Positions 15,855-25,421 of a DNA stretch of 64,000 nt are shown here, one piece after another. Position 1 is the stretch's first letter. Each line of letters starts with the position of its first letter. The stretch lies in contig JAERST010000013.1 in NCBI GenBank assembly GCA_016845365.1, positions 124,001 to 188,000 on the forward strand, read 5' to 3'. A model generated the notes under the pieces. It searched no databases. It saw only the letters and a program-made list of their open reading frames with translations, and was not told the origin of the DNA. The position numbers were made by a program, and so were the translations under genes. Source of the stretch: Methanobacteriota archaeon (GTDB taxonomy: Archaea > Thermoplasmatota > Poseidoniia > Poseidoniales > Thalassarchaeaceae).

Positions 15855-16646
15855 ATGACGCTCGAAAAGACCCTGGCTGGAATCAAGGCAGTCTTCCTCG
15901 ACCTCGACGGAACCATCTACCTTGGCGACACCCTGATCGAGGGTTCGTTGGACTTCCTTTCGCGGCTCGAGGAGGCTGGGATTCGGCGGTTTTTCTTGTC
16001 GAATAATTCGAGCCGCTCGGTCAAGCAATATGTTGCGAAATTGCACGGCATGGGGATTCCTGCTGAGGCGGATGACGTGCTACTTTCGACTCATGATTTG
16101 TTGGCTTGGTTGGCCGACGAGGGTGTGAGTGAGACTTGCCTCGTCGGCACTGACGGGATGCGTGAAATGCTTGAGGAAGCGGGCGTTTCGACTGCTTCTG
16201 CAGAGCCGCAGTACGTCGTTTTGGGGTATGATACTGAGATTACTTACGAGAAGTTGACGCGCGCGAGCGTGTTGATGCATCGCGGGGTTCCGCTCGTTGT
16301 GAGCCATCCGGACATGGTCTGTCCTTCGCCGGATGGCGGACTTCCTGATACAGGAGCTTACATGGCATTGTTCGAGGCTACGACAGGTGTGAAGCCGACA
16401 CATATCACTGGCAAACCGAATGCTGGAATGATTCTGCACAAGGTGGAGGAATTGGGTTTGGCGCCTGAAGAATGTGCGATGGTTGGTGACCGGCTCTATA
16501 CCGATATGGAGATGGCTGATAGAGCCGGTGTTCACGGTATTCTCGTGCTTTCTGGTGAGGCGACTCGCGAGGACTTTGAGGCGGCTCCTCAGAGTCCGAG
16601 TCTCGTCGTCGGTTCGGTCGCCGAACTCTGTTGCCGCGGTTGCTGA
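15855..16646 (+). CDS. HAD-superfamily sugar/nucleotide phosphatase, NagD-like
   Basis: 263 residues from the ATG at 15855. HAD motif I is FLDLDGT with Asp16 (nucleophile) and Asp18; motif II is RRFFLSNNSSRS; the C2-type cap lies in the middle; motif III/IV is GKPNAGM ... CAMVGDRLYTDMEMADRAG. This arrangement is that of the NagD/4-nitrophenylphosphatase/phosphoglycolate phosphatase subfamily. The substrate is not predictable. It begins 9 bp after the geranylgeranyl reductase stop, so the two are probably one transcript, although a metabolic link is not evident. Confidence 0.85.
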   Translation: MTLEKTLAGIKAVFLDLDGTIYLGDTLIEGSLDFLSRLEEAGIRRFFLSNNSSRSVKQYVAKLHGMGIPAEADDVLLSTHDLLAWLADEGVSETCLVGTDGMREMLEEAGVSTASAEPQYVVLGYDTEITYEKLTRASVLMHRGVPLVVSHPDMVCPSPDGGLPDTGAYMALFEATTGVKPTHITGKPNAGMILHKVEELGLAPEECAMVGDRLYTDMEMADRAGVHGILVLSGEATREDFEAAPQSPSLVVGSVAELCCRGC

Positions 16647-16702
16647 GATCGCGGTCGAGTCGCGTAGCGAACCTTCATCCCAAAGCCTCGGCATCGGTAT
16701 GC

Positions 16703-18220
16703 ATGCGCTCGGCTGGACTGCTCGCCCTGCTCGTGCTCACCGCAGGGCTCGCGGGGTGTGCCGGGAACGGGGACTCTTCGCCCGTTGAGGGCGAACGAGA
16801 TGCGAAGATTGTCGAATTGGAGCAGCGGCTGAACGAATCGGCTGAGACAATCGATGGTTTGCACTCGCAATTGGCTGAATTGCAGGCGCAGGCGGATGAG
16901 GTTCCCGGACTAGAATCGCGAGTTGCTGAACTGACTGCTGACGTACTCTGGTTGGAGAGTAATATTACTCATCTGAATGCCGAGATTATCGTGCTTGAGC
17001 GGCTTTACTCCGAGGCGCAGAACGAGTCACAAACGTTGGCTGAACAATTGTCAGACGTGCAGAGCCAAGTTCTCGCTCTCGAAGTGGAAATCGCAACACT
17101 CGAAGCCGATTCTGAGGCCTCACAAGAGCGCATCGAAGAACTTCAAGCACAATCCGATGCGCTCAATTCAACCATCGATAATCTCCTCTCTCAAATCGAA
17201 GCCTACGATGTGATCATCTCCAATCTGGAGGCCACACGCGATCAATTACGCGACCGAGTTGCCGACCTCGAGGAGGACATCGAAGAACTCGAAGCCGAAG
17301 TCGAAAGTCTCGAGGCGGCCCAACTCGAATGCGATTCGAGCACTTACGAGGATAATGGCGTGTGCCGCTCACGAGGGATCATCTGGGTCAGCATGCCCTT
17401 CGAAGACGGGCATCAAGTGAATATCACCCAAAGTCACCACGGATATTACAGCCACAATGATGCCATGCTCTACGCGGTTGATTTCCCCACGCCAGAGAAC
17501 ACCACAATTACAGCCGCCCTACCAGGAATCGTCATCCAAGTAATCGAACACAATACCGGCGGCTGCCCATCCTCAGAATGCGCAAACCAATCAAATCTCA
17601 TCATCATCGACCACGGCGACTCAACCTACGGAATGTACGCCCACCTAACCCACAACGGAGCACTCGTCGACGTGGGTGATAGCATCCATCAAGGACAAGA
17701 AATTGCCCTCTCAGGGAATACAGGTTGGAGCACAGGCCCCCACCTACACTTCGAGGTCAAGGACATCTATGGACAATCGATACCAATTCGCTTCCACGAG
17801 CTCGCAAATATCAGCAATGGAGTAGCCTATTGGGGAGCGAGTGTGGCATCTGCAAATACACCCTCAGGCCAAGGCCTGAACCACACGCACTCGATGTGCG
17901 ATGCGGAGCTCTTCCTCGCCTTCGGCATCCTCCTCGATTCGAATATTCCATGCTCCGTCGCACAACTCGACACAACTTACACTCTGCAAGGGTGGACGTA
18001 CGGCCCGGCGGGGAATGTGGGGGTTGCACAGTACGATATCGATGCGGGGTATTGGCTCTACTCTTGCTATTCCTCCAACGCAAATGGCTGGTTCAACATC
18101 AATCTCGAATTCGACTCGGCAACCCACGACGATGCGGTCTACTTCATGGTCTACTCAGCCGATTCAGACTGCATTTCCTACCAAGCTTGGGACCAATCGA
18201 TTGGGCTCTGGCTCGAGTGA
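16703..18220 (+). CDS. Lipoprotein with long coiled coil and M23 metallopeptidase domain
   Basis: 505 residues from the ATG at 16703. A signal peptide ends in the lipobox LAGC (Cys19). About residues 30-210 form a continuous heptad coiled coil. The M23 (LytM-type) domain then shows the zinc ligands in SHNDAMLYAVDFPTP, MYAHL, and GPHLHFEV near its end, so the active site looks complete. A Cys-rich beta domain of about 135 residues closes the protein. M23 enzymes cut glycyl bonds in peptidoglycan crosslinks in bacteria; an archaeon has no such wall, so the target may be prey, bacterial debris or a surface protein. A start at 16631 would overlap the HAD gene and break the signal peptide. Confidence 0.85.
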   Translation: MRSAGLLALLVLTAGLAGCAGNGDSSPVEGERDAKIVELEQRLNESAETIDGLHSQLAELQAQADEVPGLESRVAELTADVLWLESNITHLNAEIIVLERLYSEAQNESQTLAEQLSDVQSQVLALEVEIATLEADSEASQERIEELQAQSDALNSTIDNLLSQIEAYDVIISNLEATRDQLRDRVADLEEDIEELEAEVESLEAAQLECDSSTYEDNGVCRSRGIIWVSMPFEDGHQVNITQSHHGYYSHNDAMLYAVDFPTPENTTITAALPGIVIQVIEHNTGGCPSSECANQSNLIIIDHGDSTYGMYAHLTHNGALVDVGDSIHQGQEIALSGNTGWSTGPHLHFEVKDIYGQSIPIRFHELANISNGVAYWGASVASANTPSGQGLNHTHSMCDAELFLAFGILLDSNIPCSVAQLDTTYTLQGWTYGPAGNVGVAQYDIDAGYWLYSCYSSNANGWFNINLEFDSATHDDAVYFMVYSADSDCISYQAWDQSIGLWLE

Positions 18221-18337
18221 TGGGTCGCGTTGTGCTCGATTTGCGGGCGACCCGTCGCGCGCGAGGGTTGCGAAATGATGCGCGCGGCTATCCGAGAGGG
18301 GTGGGTTTCAATAGTGGATGCGTGAGAACTACGCTAC

Positions 18338-19765
18338 GTGGAGAGGGATTGGAACGTTCAGGACGGTTCGGACTGCGATTTGAATGCGCTCCCGCTTGTC
18401 AGGACCTGGCCAGGGTTGTCCTCACATGCTGAGGCGGTCGAACGGCTGGTTCTCATGGGGGCGATAGAAGAGGATGAATTGCGTGATGTGCTCATGCGCA
18501 CGCCGCGCGGGGTTCACGCCTTGCCTTTGCCGATTGGTGAAGAGGGCGTGAATATCGAGAGTAGCGCGCTGCGCATGCCTTGGTGGTCTGAAGTCGATGC
18601 TCCTAACTCGCTTCTTCCTGGGATTTACGAGACTGCTCAAGTGATTCAGATGTTGGAGATTGAGCGCGGCGATTCTGTGATGCTGGTTGCGCCGCGCGGT
18701 AATTGGTGGACTGAGGTTTTGATGCAATTGGGCGTTGGTCGCCTTCGCATCATCGAGGTTGACGATGGTCGGCGTGCTGAATTGGAGAGGCGATGGAATG
18801 AGATGCGCTTGGACATCGTCGCTGATGCCTGTGGCTGTCAGATCGAATGGGGTGGAATTTCTGATGTTTACAAGGGCACCCCCGAAGAGGGGTGGGATAG
18901 AATTCTGGTTACCGGCGGATTACCGCGAGTGCCGATTGGATTGTTGATGCGCCTTTCCTTTGAGGGGATTGCCGTCGCTGCAATTGGCGAGGAGACTGGT
19001 ACGGTTCTACAGACGATGACGAGGCAGGCTGAGGGCGAGTTCCAAGCTCAGTGGTTGGCGATTTGGAACGTCGATATGATTCAGGATGAGGCGGCGCAGA
19101 CGCTTTGCGATTTGGCGCCGCTGGTTGAGATTCCTCAACTCGAGTCGGTGGGTGCGATGTCGAATAAGGCGGCGTGGATGCACGCGAATGATGACCCGAC
19201 TCGAGACCGCCTCGGACCGGCTAGCCTACTCGATATGATTGAGGAGGTTTGGTGTGATGTCGAGGCGACTACCGAGGGCGAAGGCATCGAGGTTGGTCTG
19301 CGCGAGGTTCTGGCTCAAGATTTGTTCAAGATGGGGAATGTGCTTCAACGGTTGGGGATTTTGCGAGTTGCTGCCGAACACCACGGAACCTCGTTTCAGT
19401 TGAGCCCTTCTCCGGAGGCGGCGTGTTATCTCGGGATGACTTTCTCCGAGGATGAGGAAGACGGCTTGGCTTGGCAGAGGCGCGCCATTGAGACGAATCC
19501 CGATTATGGCGGCTCGTGGAATGAGATTGGTGAGGCTCTGCTGCAGCGGGGCGAGGCTGAGCGAGCCATCGAGTGGTTCCGCGGAGCGATCAATTCAGTG
19601 AATTATTGTGAGCGCGGGGCGGCTTGGGCGAATCTTGCTCGGGCTCATCTTGAGATGGGGCGGACAACTTCCGCACTATTTGCCGCTCAAGAGGCGGCGA
19701 CTCTGATGCCGAATGAAGAAGAATTGGACGAATTACTCGACCAATTAACCGATGGTTTGGCTTGA
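18338..19765 (+). CDS. Protein-L-isoaspartate methyltransferase-like domain fused to TPR repeats
   Basis: 475 residues from a GTG. The first about 220 residues follow the PIMT (Pcm) plan: HAEAVERLVLMGAIEEDELR then VLMRTPR, LPGIYETAQVIQMLEI, and DRILVTGGLPRVPIGLLMRL with a following GIAVAAIG. The AdoMet glycine loop, normally VLEIGTGSG, reads SVMLVAPRGNWW, so catalysis is doubtful. The C-terminal third (about 345-470) has helical pairs such as GGSWNEIGEALLQRGEAERA and AAWANLARAHLEMGRTTSAL, typical TPR units. It may be a scaffold derived from the repair enzyme. Start choice is uncertain. Confidence 0.7.
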   Translation: MERDWNVQDGSDCDLNALPLVRTWPGLSSHAEAVERLVLMGAIEEDELRDVLMRTPRGVHALPLPIGEEGVNIESSALRMPWWSEVDAPNSLLPGIYETAQVIQMLEIERGDSVMLVAPRGNWWTEVLMQLGVGRLRIIEVDDGRRAELERRWNEMRLDIVADACGCQIEWGGISDVYKGTPEEGWDRILVTGGLPRVPIGLLMRLSFEGIAVAAIGEETGTVLQTMTRQAEGEFQAQWLAIWNVDMIQDEAAQTLCDLAPLVEIPQLESVGAMSNKAAWMHANDDPTRDRLGPASLLDMIEEVWCDVEATTEGEGIEVGLREVLAQDLFKMGNVLQRLGILRVAAEHHGTSFQLSPSPEAACYLGMTFSEDEEDGLAWQRRAIETNPDYGGSWNEIGEALLQRGEAERAIEWFRGAINSVNYCERGAAWANLARAHLEMGRTTSALFAAQEAATLMPNEEELDELLDQLTDGLA

Positions 19766-19800
19766 GTCAGGATTGAAGCGGTGGGGCTCATCGCGGTGTG

Positions 19801-20823
19801 ATGGCCGTAGTCGTCACCGGAGCCTCCGGATACATCGGCTCGCATATCGTTGCCAATTTACTTGCTCGCGGCGAAGCGGTTCGTGCCACGGTGCGAGATG
19901 TTACTGACCCCGAGAGGGTGGCTCATCTCGAGGCCTTGCCAATCGCCGATGGTGGTTCTCTCGATATTGTCGAGATGGACCTATTCGATGCGGCCTCGGT
20001 TGATGCCGCAATCGCTGGTGCGAGTGACCTAATTCACACCGCGGCCAGCGTCATTGTTCGCTCAAAGGACCCGCAGCGAAAAATCGTCGACCCGAGTGTG
20101 ATCGGTACTGAGAATGTGGTTGCTGCGGTCGAGAAGGCTGGCACTGTCGAGCGCTTTGTTCACACTTCTTCGACCGCTGCCATCCGCCCGATGAATTACC
20201 GAGATGGTATGACTTTGACTACCGATACTTGGGCGGATGATGCGACCTTGGAAGACAATCCGTACGGTCTTGCGAAGGTTAGTTCGGAGCGAATTGTTCG
20301 GGGCTGGCATGCGGCTCAACCGGCCGAATCGCGTCCGCGGTTGGTGACGATCCACCCCTGCATGGTCTTCGGGCCGCCGATGTCGCCGCGTCACCTACGC
20401 GGCTCGCTAGCGCTCTTGATGGCGATGGTTAGGCGCGAGACTCCTCTGAATCTACCAATGCAAGTCTCGATTGTCGATGTGCGCGATGTGGCCGAAGCAC
20501 ACGTTCGGGCACTAACCGGCGGCGAGGAAGAAGGACGCTACCTAGTCGTCGCCGGTGATATGATGATGGGCGATATGGCCAAGGCGCTGAAGAAGGCTCA
20601 TCCCAAACGAAGGTGGGCTACTTGGGTAGCGCCGTATTGGTTCGCTCTTTTCGTCGCGTTATTCCACCCAAAAATCAGTGTTTCATGGGCTCGCAACCAT
20701 CTGCGCAAGAAGCTCTACTGGGATGCGAGCCCAGCCGAGAGAGACCTCGAGATGATTTGGAAAGACCCAATCGAGTCTCTCCTCGATACAACACCAGCCA
20801 TATTCGAGAATGGTTGGGATTGA
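19801..20823 (+). CDS. NAD(P)-dependent epimerase/dehydratase (extended SDR)
   Basis: 340 residues from the ATG at 19801. The N-terminal VVTGASGYIGSHIVANLLARG is the TGxxGxxG dinucleotide loop of extended short-chain dehydrogenases; VHTSSTAAI holds the Ser/Thr and YGLAKVSSERIV the catalytic Tyr-x3-Lys; HPCMVFGP follows as in the family. It resembles dihydroflavonol reductase/3-beta-HSD-type members, which act on varied alcohols or sugar nucleotides. The substrate is unknown. Neighbours give no pathway hint. Confidence 0.8.
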   Translation: MAVVVTGASGYIGSHIVANLLARGEAVRATVRDVTDPERVAHLEALPIADGGSLDIVEMDLFDAASVDAAIAGASDLIHTAASVIVRSKDPQRKIVDPSVIGTENVVAAVEKAGTVERFVHTSSTAAIRPMNYRDGMTLTTDTWADDATLEDNPYGLAKVSSERIVRGWHAAQPAESRPRLVTIHPCMVFGPPMSPRHLRGSLALLMAMVRRETPLNLPMQVSIVDVRDVAEAHVRALTGGEEEGRYLVVAGDMMMGDMAKALKKAHPKRRWATWVAPYWFALFVALFHPKISVSWARNHLRKKLYWDASPAERDLEMIWKDPIESLLDTTPAIFENGWD

Positions 20824-20895
20824 GCGATTAGTGCCACCAAACAAAGTGCCCGCGAAGCGCATCAAGTTTAGACCAGCGGGCCCGACCCGAAGCCG

Positions 20896-22434
20896 ATGCG
20901 AAGCGTCGCCTGGCTGTTCACCCTCTTGCTGATCGCTCCAGCAATTAGCGGTTGCTTCGGCGGCGACGATGCCGCTCCGTCAGAGCCAGAAGGCCCATTC
21001 GTCTTCGAACAAGGCGCAATCCCAACAACCACTTGGTATCATTATCCAGGTTCGGTCGCTTCTCCCTTCGCGATTGATGCGACCGACGCCGCAGCCGTAG
21101 CTGCGGCCAATATCACGCAGAACCTAACCGGCGCAAGCACCCCGTTCTTCGCCCAGGGAACGTATTACGGAACGGGATATGACACCTTTGAGCCGACCAT
21201 CGGAGTAACAAGTTCGGGAGCGATTTTCTTCACAAATTACAATGGTTTAGGAGATGGTACTCACATCATTCGCTCGCGTGACCAAGGACAAACTTGGGAG
21301 GATGTCGGGCCATTCGGACAAATCGATGATGACTCGGGTCAGACTCCGAATTCAAACGACCCGTATCTCTACGTCGACAAATTCACCGATAGGCTCGTCA
21401 AATTCGATATGCACGTTCTGGCGGCGATGTTCGTCGAGTATTCTGACAACGATGGAGATTCGTGGAGTGTACCGTTCACCGTGGAGGGATATTACCAGCC
21501 TCAAGACCATCAGTCGATCGCTTCGATGCCCGCTCCGGCAGGTGTAACCGCCTTCCACGAGGTCATCTACGTCTACTGCATCAACACCGGTTCCTCCGCA
21601 AATGGCGCCCAATGCTCGCGCTCGCTTGATGGAGGTCATACTTGGGATGTTCAGCAGCCCGGATATCCGGTCGAAAGTTATCCGCAGTGCAGCGGTTTGC
21701 ACGGGCATGTTGCGGGTGGCTCGGATGGCTCGATCTACCGTGGGAATCCGAGCTGTGAGGGGCCGGCCGTCTACCGTTCACTCGATGGTGGCTACGATTG
21801 GACCGAGCACACGATTACCACCGAAGTGCCGATGCAACAGGGTTGGCACTCGCACGAGGTGGCGGTTGCTGTCGATGAGGCAGGGGCTGTTCACGCGACA
21901 TGGATTTCACTCGACCAGATGCCGTGGTATGCTTACTCGCGCGACCAGGGTGAGACTTGGTCCGAGCCGATGATGGTGGCTGCGCCCGGGGTTACCGAGA
22001 CTGGGTTCCCGACGATTTTTGCTGGTGACGAGGGGCGCGTTGTCGTCGGCTACATCGGTGAGGTGAATGATTGTGAGGCATCGGGAAACAATACGACTGG
22101 AGACAATTCATCGAACTGCGGATGGGGTGGATACATGGCTGTGATGACCGATGCTTTTGCTGAACATCCGTTGATCACCAGTGTTGTTGTCAATCTGCCT
22201 GAGGACCCGCTTGATATCACGGGCGATTGTGGAAATGTTCGCTGTGGTGGCTTCGGCGATTTCATCGATGTTGAACTCGACGATGAGGGCCGGCCTTGGA
22301 TCGCCCTTGCGCACAATGCAGCCGGCACCGAAGAAGCGGTCATCGGGACTCTGATGACTGGTCCGGCACTCTACGGAGAAATCGTTCAATTACCAGAATT
22401 ACCGGCCGGCGGCGCGACGACTCTGAAGATGTGA
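20896..22434 (+). CDS. Sialidase-like beta-propeller lipoprotein 1
   Basis: 512 residues. Signal peptide with lipobox ISGC (Cys20), so it is probably anchored outside the cell membrane. Asp-box (BNR) motifs recur: SRDQGQTW, SDNDGDSW, SLDGGHTW, SLDGGYDW and SRDQGETW, the marks of a six-bladed sialidase-type propeller. The arginine triad of true sialidases cannot be confirmed by eye, so a binding or other glycosidase role is possible. Several Cys occur in pairs, fitting an exported protein. A paralogue of similar size follows directly. Confidence 0.82.
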   Translation: MRSVAWLFTLLLIAPAISGCFGGDDAAPSEPEGPFVFEQGAIPTTTWYHYPGSVASPFAIDATDAAAVAAANITQNLTGASTPFFAQGTYYGTGYDTFEPTIGVTSSGAIFFTNYNGLGDGTHIIRSRDQGQTWEDVGPFGQIDDDSGQTPNSNDPYLYVDKFTDRLVKFDMHVLAAMFVEYSDNDGDSWSVPFTVEGYYQPQDHQSIASMPAPAGVTAFHEVIYVYCINTGSSANGAQCSRSLDGGHTWDVQQPGYPVESYPQCSGLHGHVAGGSDGSIYRGNPSCEGPAVYRSLDGGYDWTEHTITTEVPMQQGWHSHEVAVAVDEAGAVHATWISLDQMPWYAYSRDQGETWSEPMMVAAPGVTETGFPTIFAGDEGRVVVGYIGEVNDCEASGNNTTGDNSSNCGWGGYMAVMTDAFAEHPLITSVVVNLPEDPLDITGDCGNVRCGGFGDFIDVELDDEGRPWIALAHNAAGTEEAVIGTLMTGPALYGEIVQLPELPAGGATTLKM

Positions 22435-22475
22435 GTAGCCGCGCATCTGATGTATCAAGTCGAAGCCGACGGCTC

Positions 22476-23969
22476 ATGCGAACTGCAGCCGCAGCCGTCG
22501 TCCTACTGATGATGGCGCCGATGCTATCGGGCTGTTTTGGCGGCGATGAGAAAGCACCCGAGGCGCCTGACAGCGTCTTCGATTCGCTATGTCCTGACGG
22601 TATCGCAAACAATGTCTGGTACCACTACGCCAATGCAACCGATGCCGTGAACACCTCCAGTACGTTCAATGGAACCGATGTACTGGTCGGCGATAACACC
22701 CCATTCTGCGCAGTTGGAACCTACTACGGAATAGGAATGTCAACCTTTGAGCCGACCATCGGCATCACCAGCGCGGACAATCTCTACATCACCAGTTGGG
22801 GCAATGGACAGAGCGGTTCAACAGCGATTGTCCGCTGCTCGAATATGATCGGAATGACCGGTACAATCGATTACGATTGCACCGATGTCTACGACCCACC
22901 AACTATCCCGGTCGCCAACTCAAACGACCCTTACGTTTACGTCGACCCTTGGACAGACCGTATCATGAAATTCGACATGCATGCACTTCTGGGAATGACC
23001 GTCGAGTGGTCAGACGATGAGGGCAATTCATGGAGCCCGCCGACGGTCGCTACAGGTTGGTCGGTTCAGGATCATCAAACGATTGCCTCTTCACCGTACT
23101 CAGCGCTTGCACACCCGACAACCTGGGTATTCTGCGTCAACGGGAATTACCCATACCCAGTTTGTGCAGCCAGCCAAGACGGCGGAGCAACGTGGGGCCC
23201 AGAGGTTCCCGGAGCACCTGCCAGTTGCAATAGCGGAGGCTTGACCGGCCACATGATCGGGGCGAATGATGGCAATTTCTACCGCGGAAACCACGGCTGT
23301 GACGGGGGCGAGGGCTACTCGATTTACCGCAGCACAAATGGCGGACTGACCTGGACTGAACACCCACTTCCAACGGCTACCACAGGCAAGGCCGATACCT
23401 GGAATGCTGAGGAGGCACAGGTGCATCCAGATGAGGAGAATAATCTGCACGCGATGTGGAATGGGCTCGACAATATGCCGTACTATTCCTACTCGCGTGA
23501 TGAGGGAGATACGTGGTCAGAGCCTCTGATGATTGCGCCGCCGGCGGGCTTGGTAGGGACTGGATTCCCTGCTGTCGCCGCCGGCGCCGAGGGACGAGTC
23601 GCCTTCGCGTATCTTGGAGATTCGGGCAACGATACATGGAATGGATACATCTCGATTATCACCGATGCTTTCTCGGAAAATCCTCTGATTACCACCGTCC
23701 AGCTCAATGCCTTCGGCGATCCGTTGGACACCACCGCTGACTGTGGATACAATCGCTGCGGTGGATTCGGCGATTTCATCGACATCTTGGTTGACCAACA
23801 TGGCCGCCCTTGGTTCGGACTCTCACACAACCTCGTCGATGAAGGAATCTTTGGGACGATTTCGATTGGGCCGAGCCTTCGCGGACCTCTAGCACCTCTT
23901 CCTGAGATGCCTGTCGGTGGGCCGGCGACTCTCGCGAGTTCGCCCTCAGGCGGCAATATGACCGTTTGA
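22476..23969 (+). CDS. Sialidase-like beta-propeller lipoprotein 2
   Basis: 497 residues from the ATG at 22476, 41 bp after the first copy's stop. The lipobox is LSGC (Cys20) followed by FGGDE, much as in copy 1 (FGGDD). Asp-boxes are SDDEGNSW, SQDGGATW, STNGGLTW and SRDEGDTW. Long stretches run parallel to copy 1, for example TYYGIGMSTFEPTIGITS and RCGGFGDFID, so the pair arose by tandem duplication and has since diverged. Substrate unknown. A longer frame from 22296 overlaps copy 1 and has no signal peptide at its start, so it is not used. Confidence 0.82.
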   Translation: MRTAAAAVVLLMMAPMLSGCFGGDEKAPEAPDSVFDSLCPDGIANNVWYHYANATDAVNTSSTFNGTDVLVGDNTPFCAVGTYYGIGMSTFEPTIGITSADNLYITSWGNGQSGSTAIVRCSNMIGMTGTIDYDCTDVYDPPTIPVANSNDPYVYVDPWTDRIMKFDMHALLGMTVEWSDDEGNSWSPPTVATGWSVQDHQTIASSPYSALAHPTTWVFCVNGNYPYPVCAASQDGGATWGPEVPGAPASCNSGGLTGHMIGANDGNFYRGNHGCDGGEGYSIYRSTNGGLTWTEHPLPTATTGKADTWNAEEAQVHPDEENNLHAMWNGLDNMPYYSYSRDEGDTWSEPLMIAPPAGLVGTGFPAVAAGAEGRVAFAYLGDSGNDTWNGYISIITDAFSENPLITTVQLNAFGDPLDTTADCGYNRCGGFGDFIDILVDQHGRPWFGLSHNLVDEGIFGTISIGPSLRGPLAPLPEMPVGGPATLASSPSGGNMTV

Positions 23970-23972
23970 GGA

Positions 23973-24617
23973 TTAGACCTGTCCGAGCAAGGTGTATGCT
24001 TGGTAGGCGTAGCCTGCGGCGAATCCAATCATCAGGACGCCGCAGACGCCCAGTGCTGCTTTGTATCCGCGCTCGGAGAATTGCCCACGCGCGCGGTCGA
24101 AAGCATAGGCGATTGCAGCCTTGACGAGCATAATTGTCACGAGGAAAGTTATCGCATAAGCGACTGGTGCAATCGGCTCTTTATCGGCAGCTGCCGCCAT
24201 CAACGGTCCGCCGATGAGGAACCAGAAAACGTAGACATTGGGGTTTAGCAGATTGGTAATCACACCACGCTTGAACGAACCTGTCGGCACTGGGGCATTC
24301 TCGTCGTACGTCGGCGGGTCGATGCCGAAGCATTCGAGTCCCATTTTGAACAGAAACGCTGCACCGAGGGCTGAAATCACTAGCAGCGCGGTCGGATTTG
24401 TTGCAATCCAAGCGGCGGCGAAGAGGCTGACTATCACCAACGGCCCATCGGTGAAAATCGGCGCGGCCGCAGTCCATAATCCAGCCCGTAGTCCGCCCGA
24501 AAGCGTCTCACGAATCACCATTGTAAGCAGCGGCCCTGGCTTGATCCCCTCGACAATGCCAAGGGTCGCCCCGGCTATCGCCAATCCCAGAATCACGTCG
24601 GTCTCCAAAGTGCGCAC
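23973..24617 (-). CDS. LysE family translocator
   Basis: 214 residues with about six membrane segments and the helix-1 motif GIVEGIKPGPLLTMVIRETL, a variant of the LysE P-G-P loop. FKRGVITNLLNPNVYVFWFL matches the family's N-P-K segment. It is distinct from the tandem pair at 10998-12237. Its GTG start lies 1 bp beyond the stop of the Bax-inhibitor-like gene, so the two are transcribed together. Substrate unknown. Confidence 0.8.
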   Translation of the reverse strand: MRTLETDVILGLAIAGATLGIVEGIKPGPLLTMVIRETLSGGLRAGLWTAAAPIFTDGPLVIVSLFAAAWIATNPTALLVISALGAAFLFKMGLECFGIDPPTYDENAPVPTGSFKRGVITNLLNPNVYVFWFLIGGPLMAAAADKEPIAPVAYAITFLVTIMLVKAAIAYAFDRARGQFSERGYKAALGVCGVLMIGFAAGYAYQAYTLLGQV

Positions 24618-24618
24618 C

Positions 24619-25371
24619 TCAACGAGAGCTTACCTTAGCGAGGAGTCTCAGTATCTCAATGTAGAGCCAAATGAGAGTGATCATCAGCCCGAATGCGGCC
24701 CTCCATTCCAATTGCTTCGGAGCGCCGCGCTCGACGCCTTTCTCGATGAAATCAAAATCGGCAACCAAGCACAATGATGCAATGCCGATTACAAAGACCG
24801 AGAAGGCGATTCCGTATGGGCCATTGCCATGAATGTAGGGGATTTCAAAGCCGACGAATTGTCCAATGAATGAAATGACATAAATCAGGAAAATCGCCGA
24901 CACCGAAGAATAAGTCGCGATTGCCAAATTCCGATCCCAAGAAATTAGATTTGCACGATAAATCGCGATCATCGAACCCAGAATCAACAAAGTCAGAAGA
25001 AGTGCCTGCAAGCCAATTCCGGGGAAAATCATCTCAAATTGCCAAGTCAAACCTCCAAGAGCTAATCCCTCAAGACCGGCATAGAGAGTGATTAGAATTG
25101 GGCTTGTCGAACCAGAAAATATGATGATTAACGCGACGATAAACCCGCCGGTGGCTCCTAGAATCATCAGCCCGCTAGTCTCCGGCATCCCCAGAGCGGT
25201 CATGATTCCCGTAGCGGCAATTATGAGCATCAGGAAGGCGGTCTTCTCCGTCGTTCCACGCATGGTCATCATGTCGGCTTCATCGGTCCACCAAGCAGCG
25301 CCATCGCCCTTGTCGTAGGACGATTTCTCAAAGGTCGAGTCGGACAGAGCCGGATTTCCTGAGCGGTACAT
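24619..25371 (-). CDS. Bax inhibitor-1 / YccA family membrane protein
   Basis: 250 residues with a short polar N-terminus (YRSGNPALSD is typical of the YccA-like branch) and seven hydrophobic segments. The C-terminal DFDFIEKGVERGAPKQLEWR followed by AAFGLMITLIWLYIEILRLL matches the family end, including the acidic residues of the proposed pH-sensing pair. Members are calcium-leak or regulator proteins; in prokaryotes the role is largely unknown. Operon partner of the LysE-type gene. Confidence 0.85.
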   Translation of the reverse strand: MYRSGNPALSDSTFEKSSYDKGDGAAWWTDEADMMTMRGTTEKTAFLMLIIAATGIMTALGMPETSGLMILGATGGFIVALIIIFSGSTSPILITLYAGLEGLALGGLTWQFEMIFPGIGLQALLLTLLILGSMIAIYRANLISWDRNLAIATYSSVSAIFLIYVISFIGQFVGFEIPYIHGNGPYGIAFSVFVIGIASLCLVADFDFIEKGVERGAPKQLEWRAAFGLMITLIWLYIEILRLLAKVSSR

Positions 25372-25421
25372 CGGCTCCTTGTCAGCGTCGGTCCCTCAAA
25401 AGGTTCAGCACGGCGCGGCCA

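Noticed and set aside
22296-22475. Longer start for the second sialidase-like lipoprotein
   Set aside because: It overlaps the first copy and puts an Arg-rich stretch before the signal peptide.
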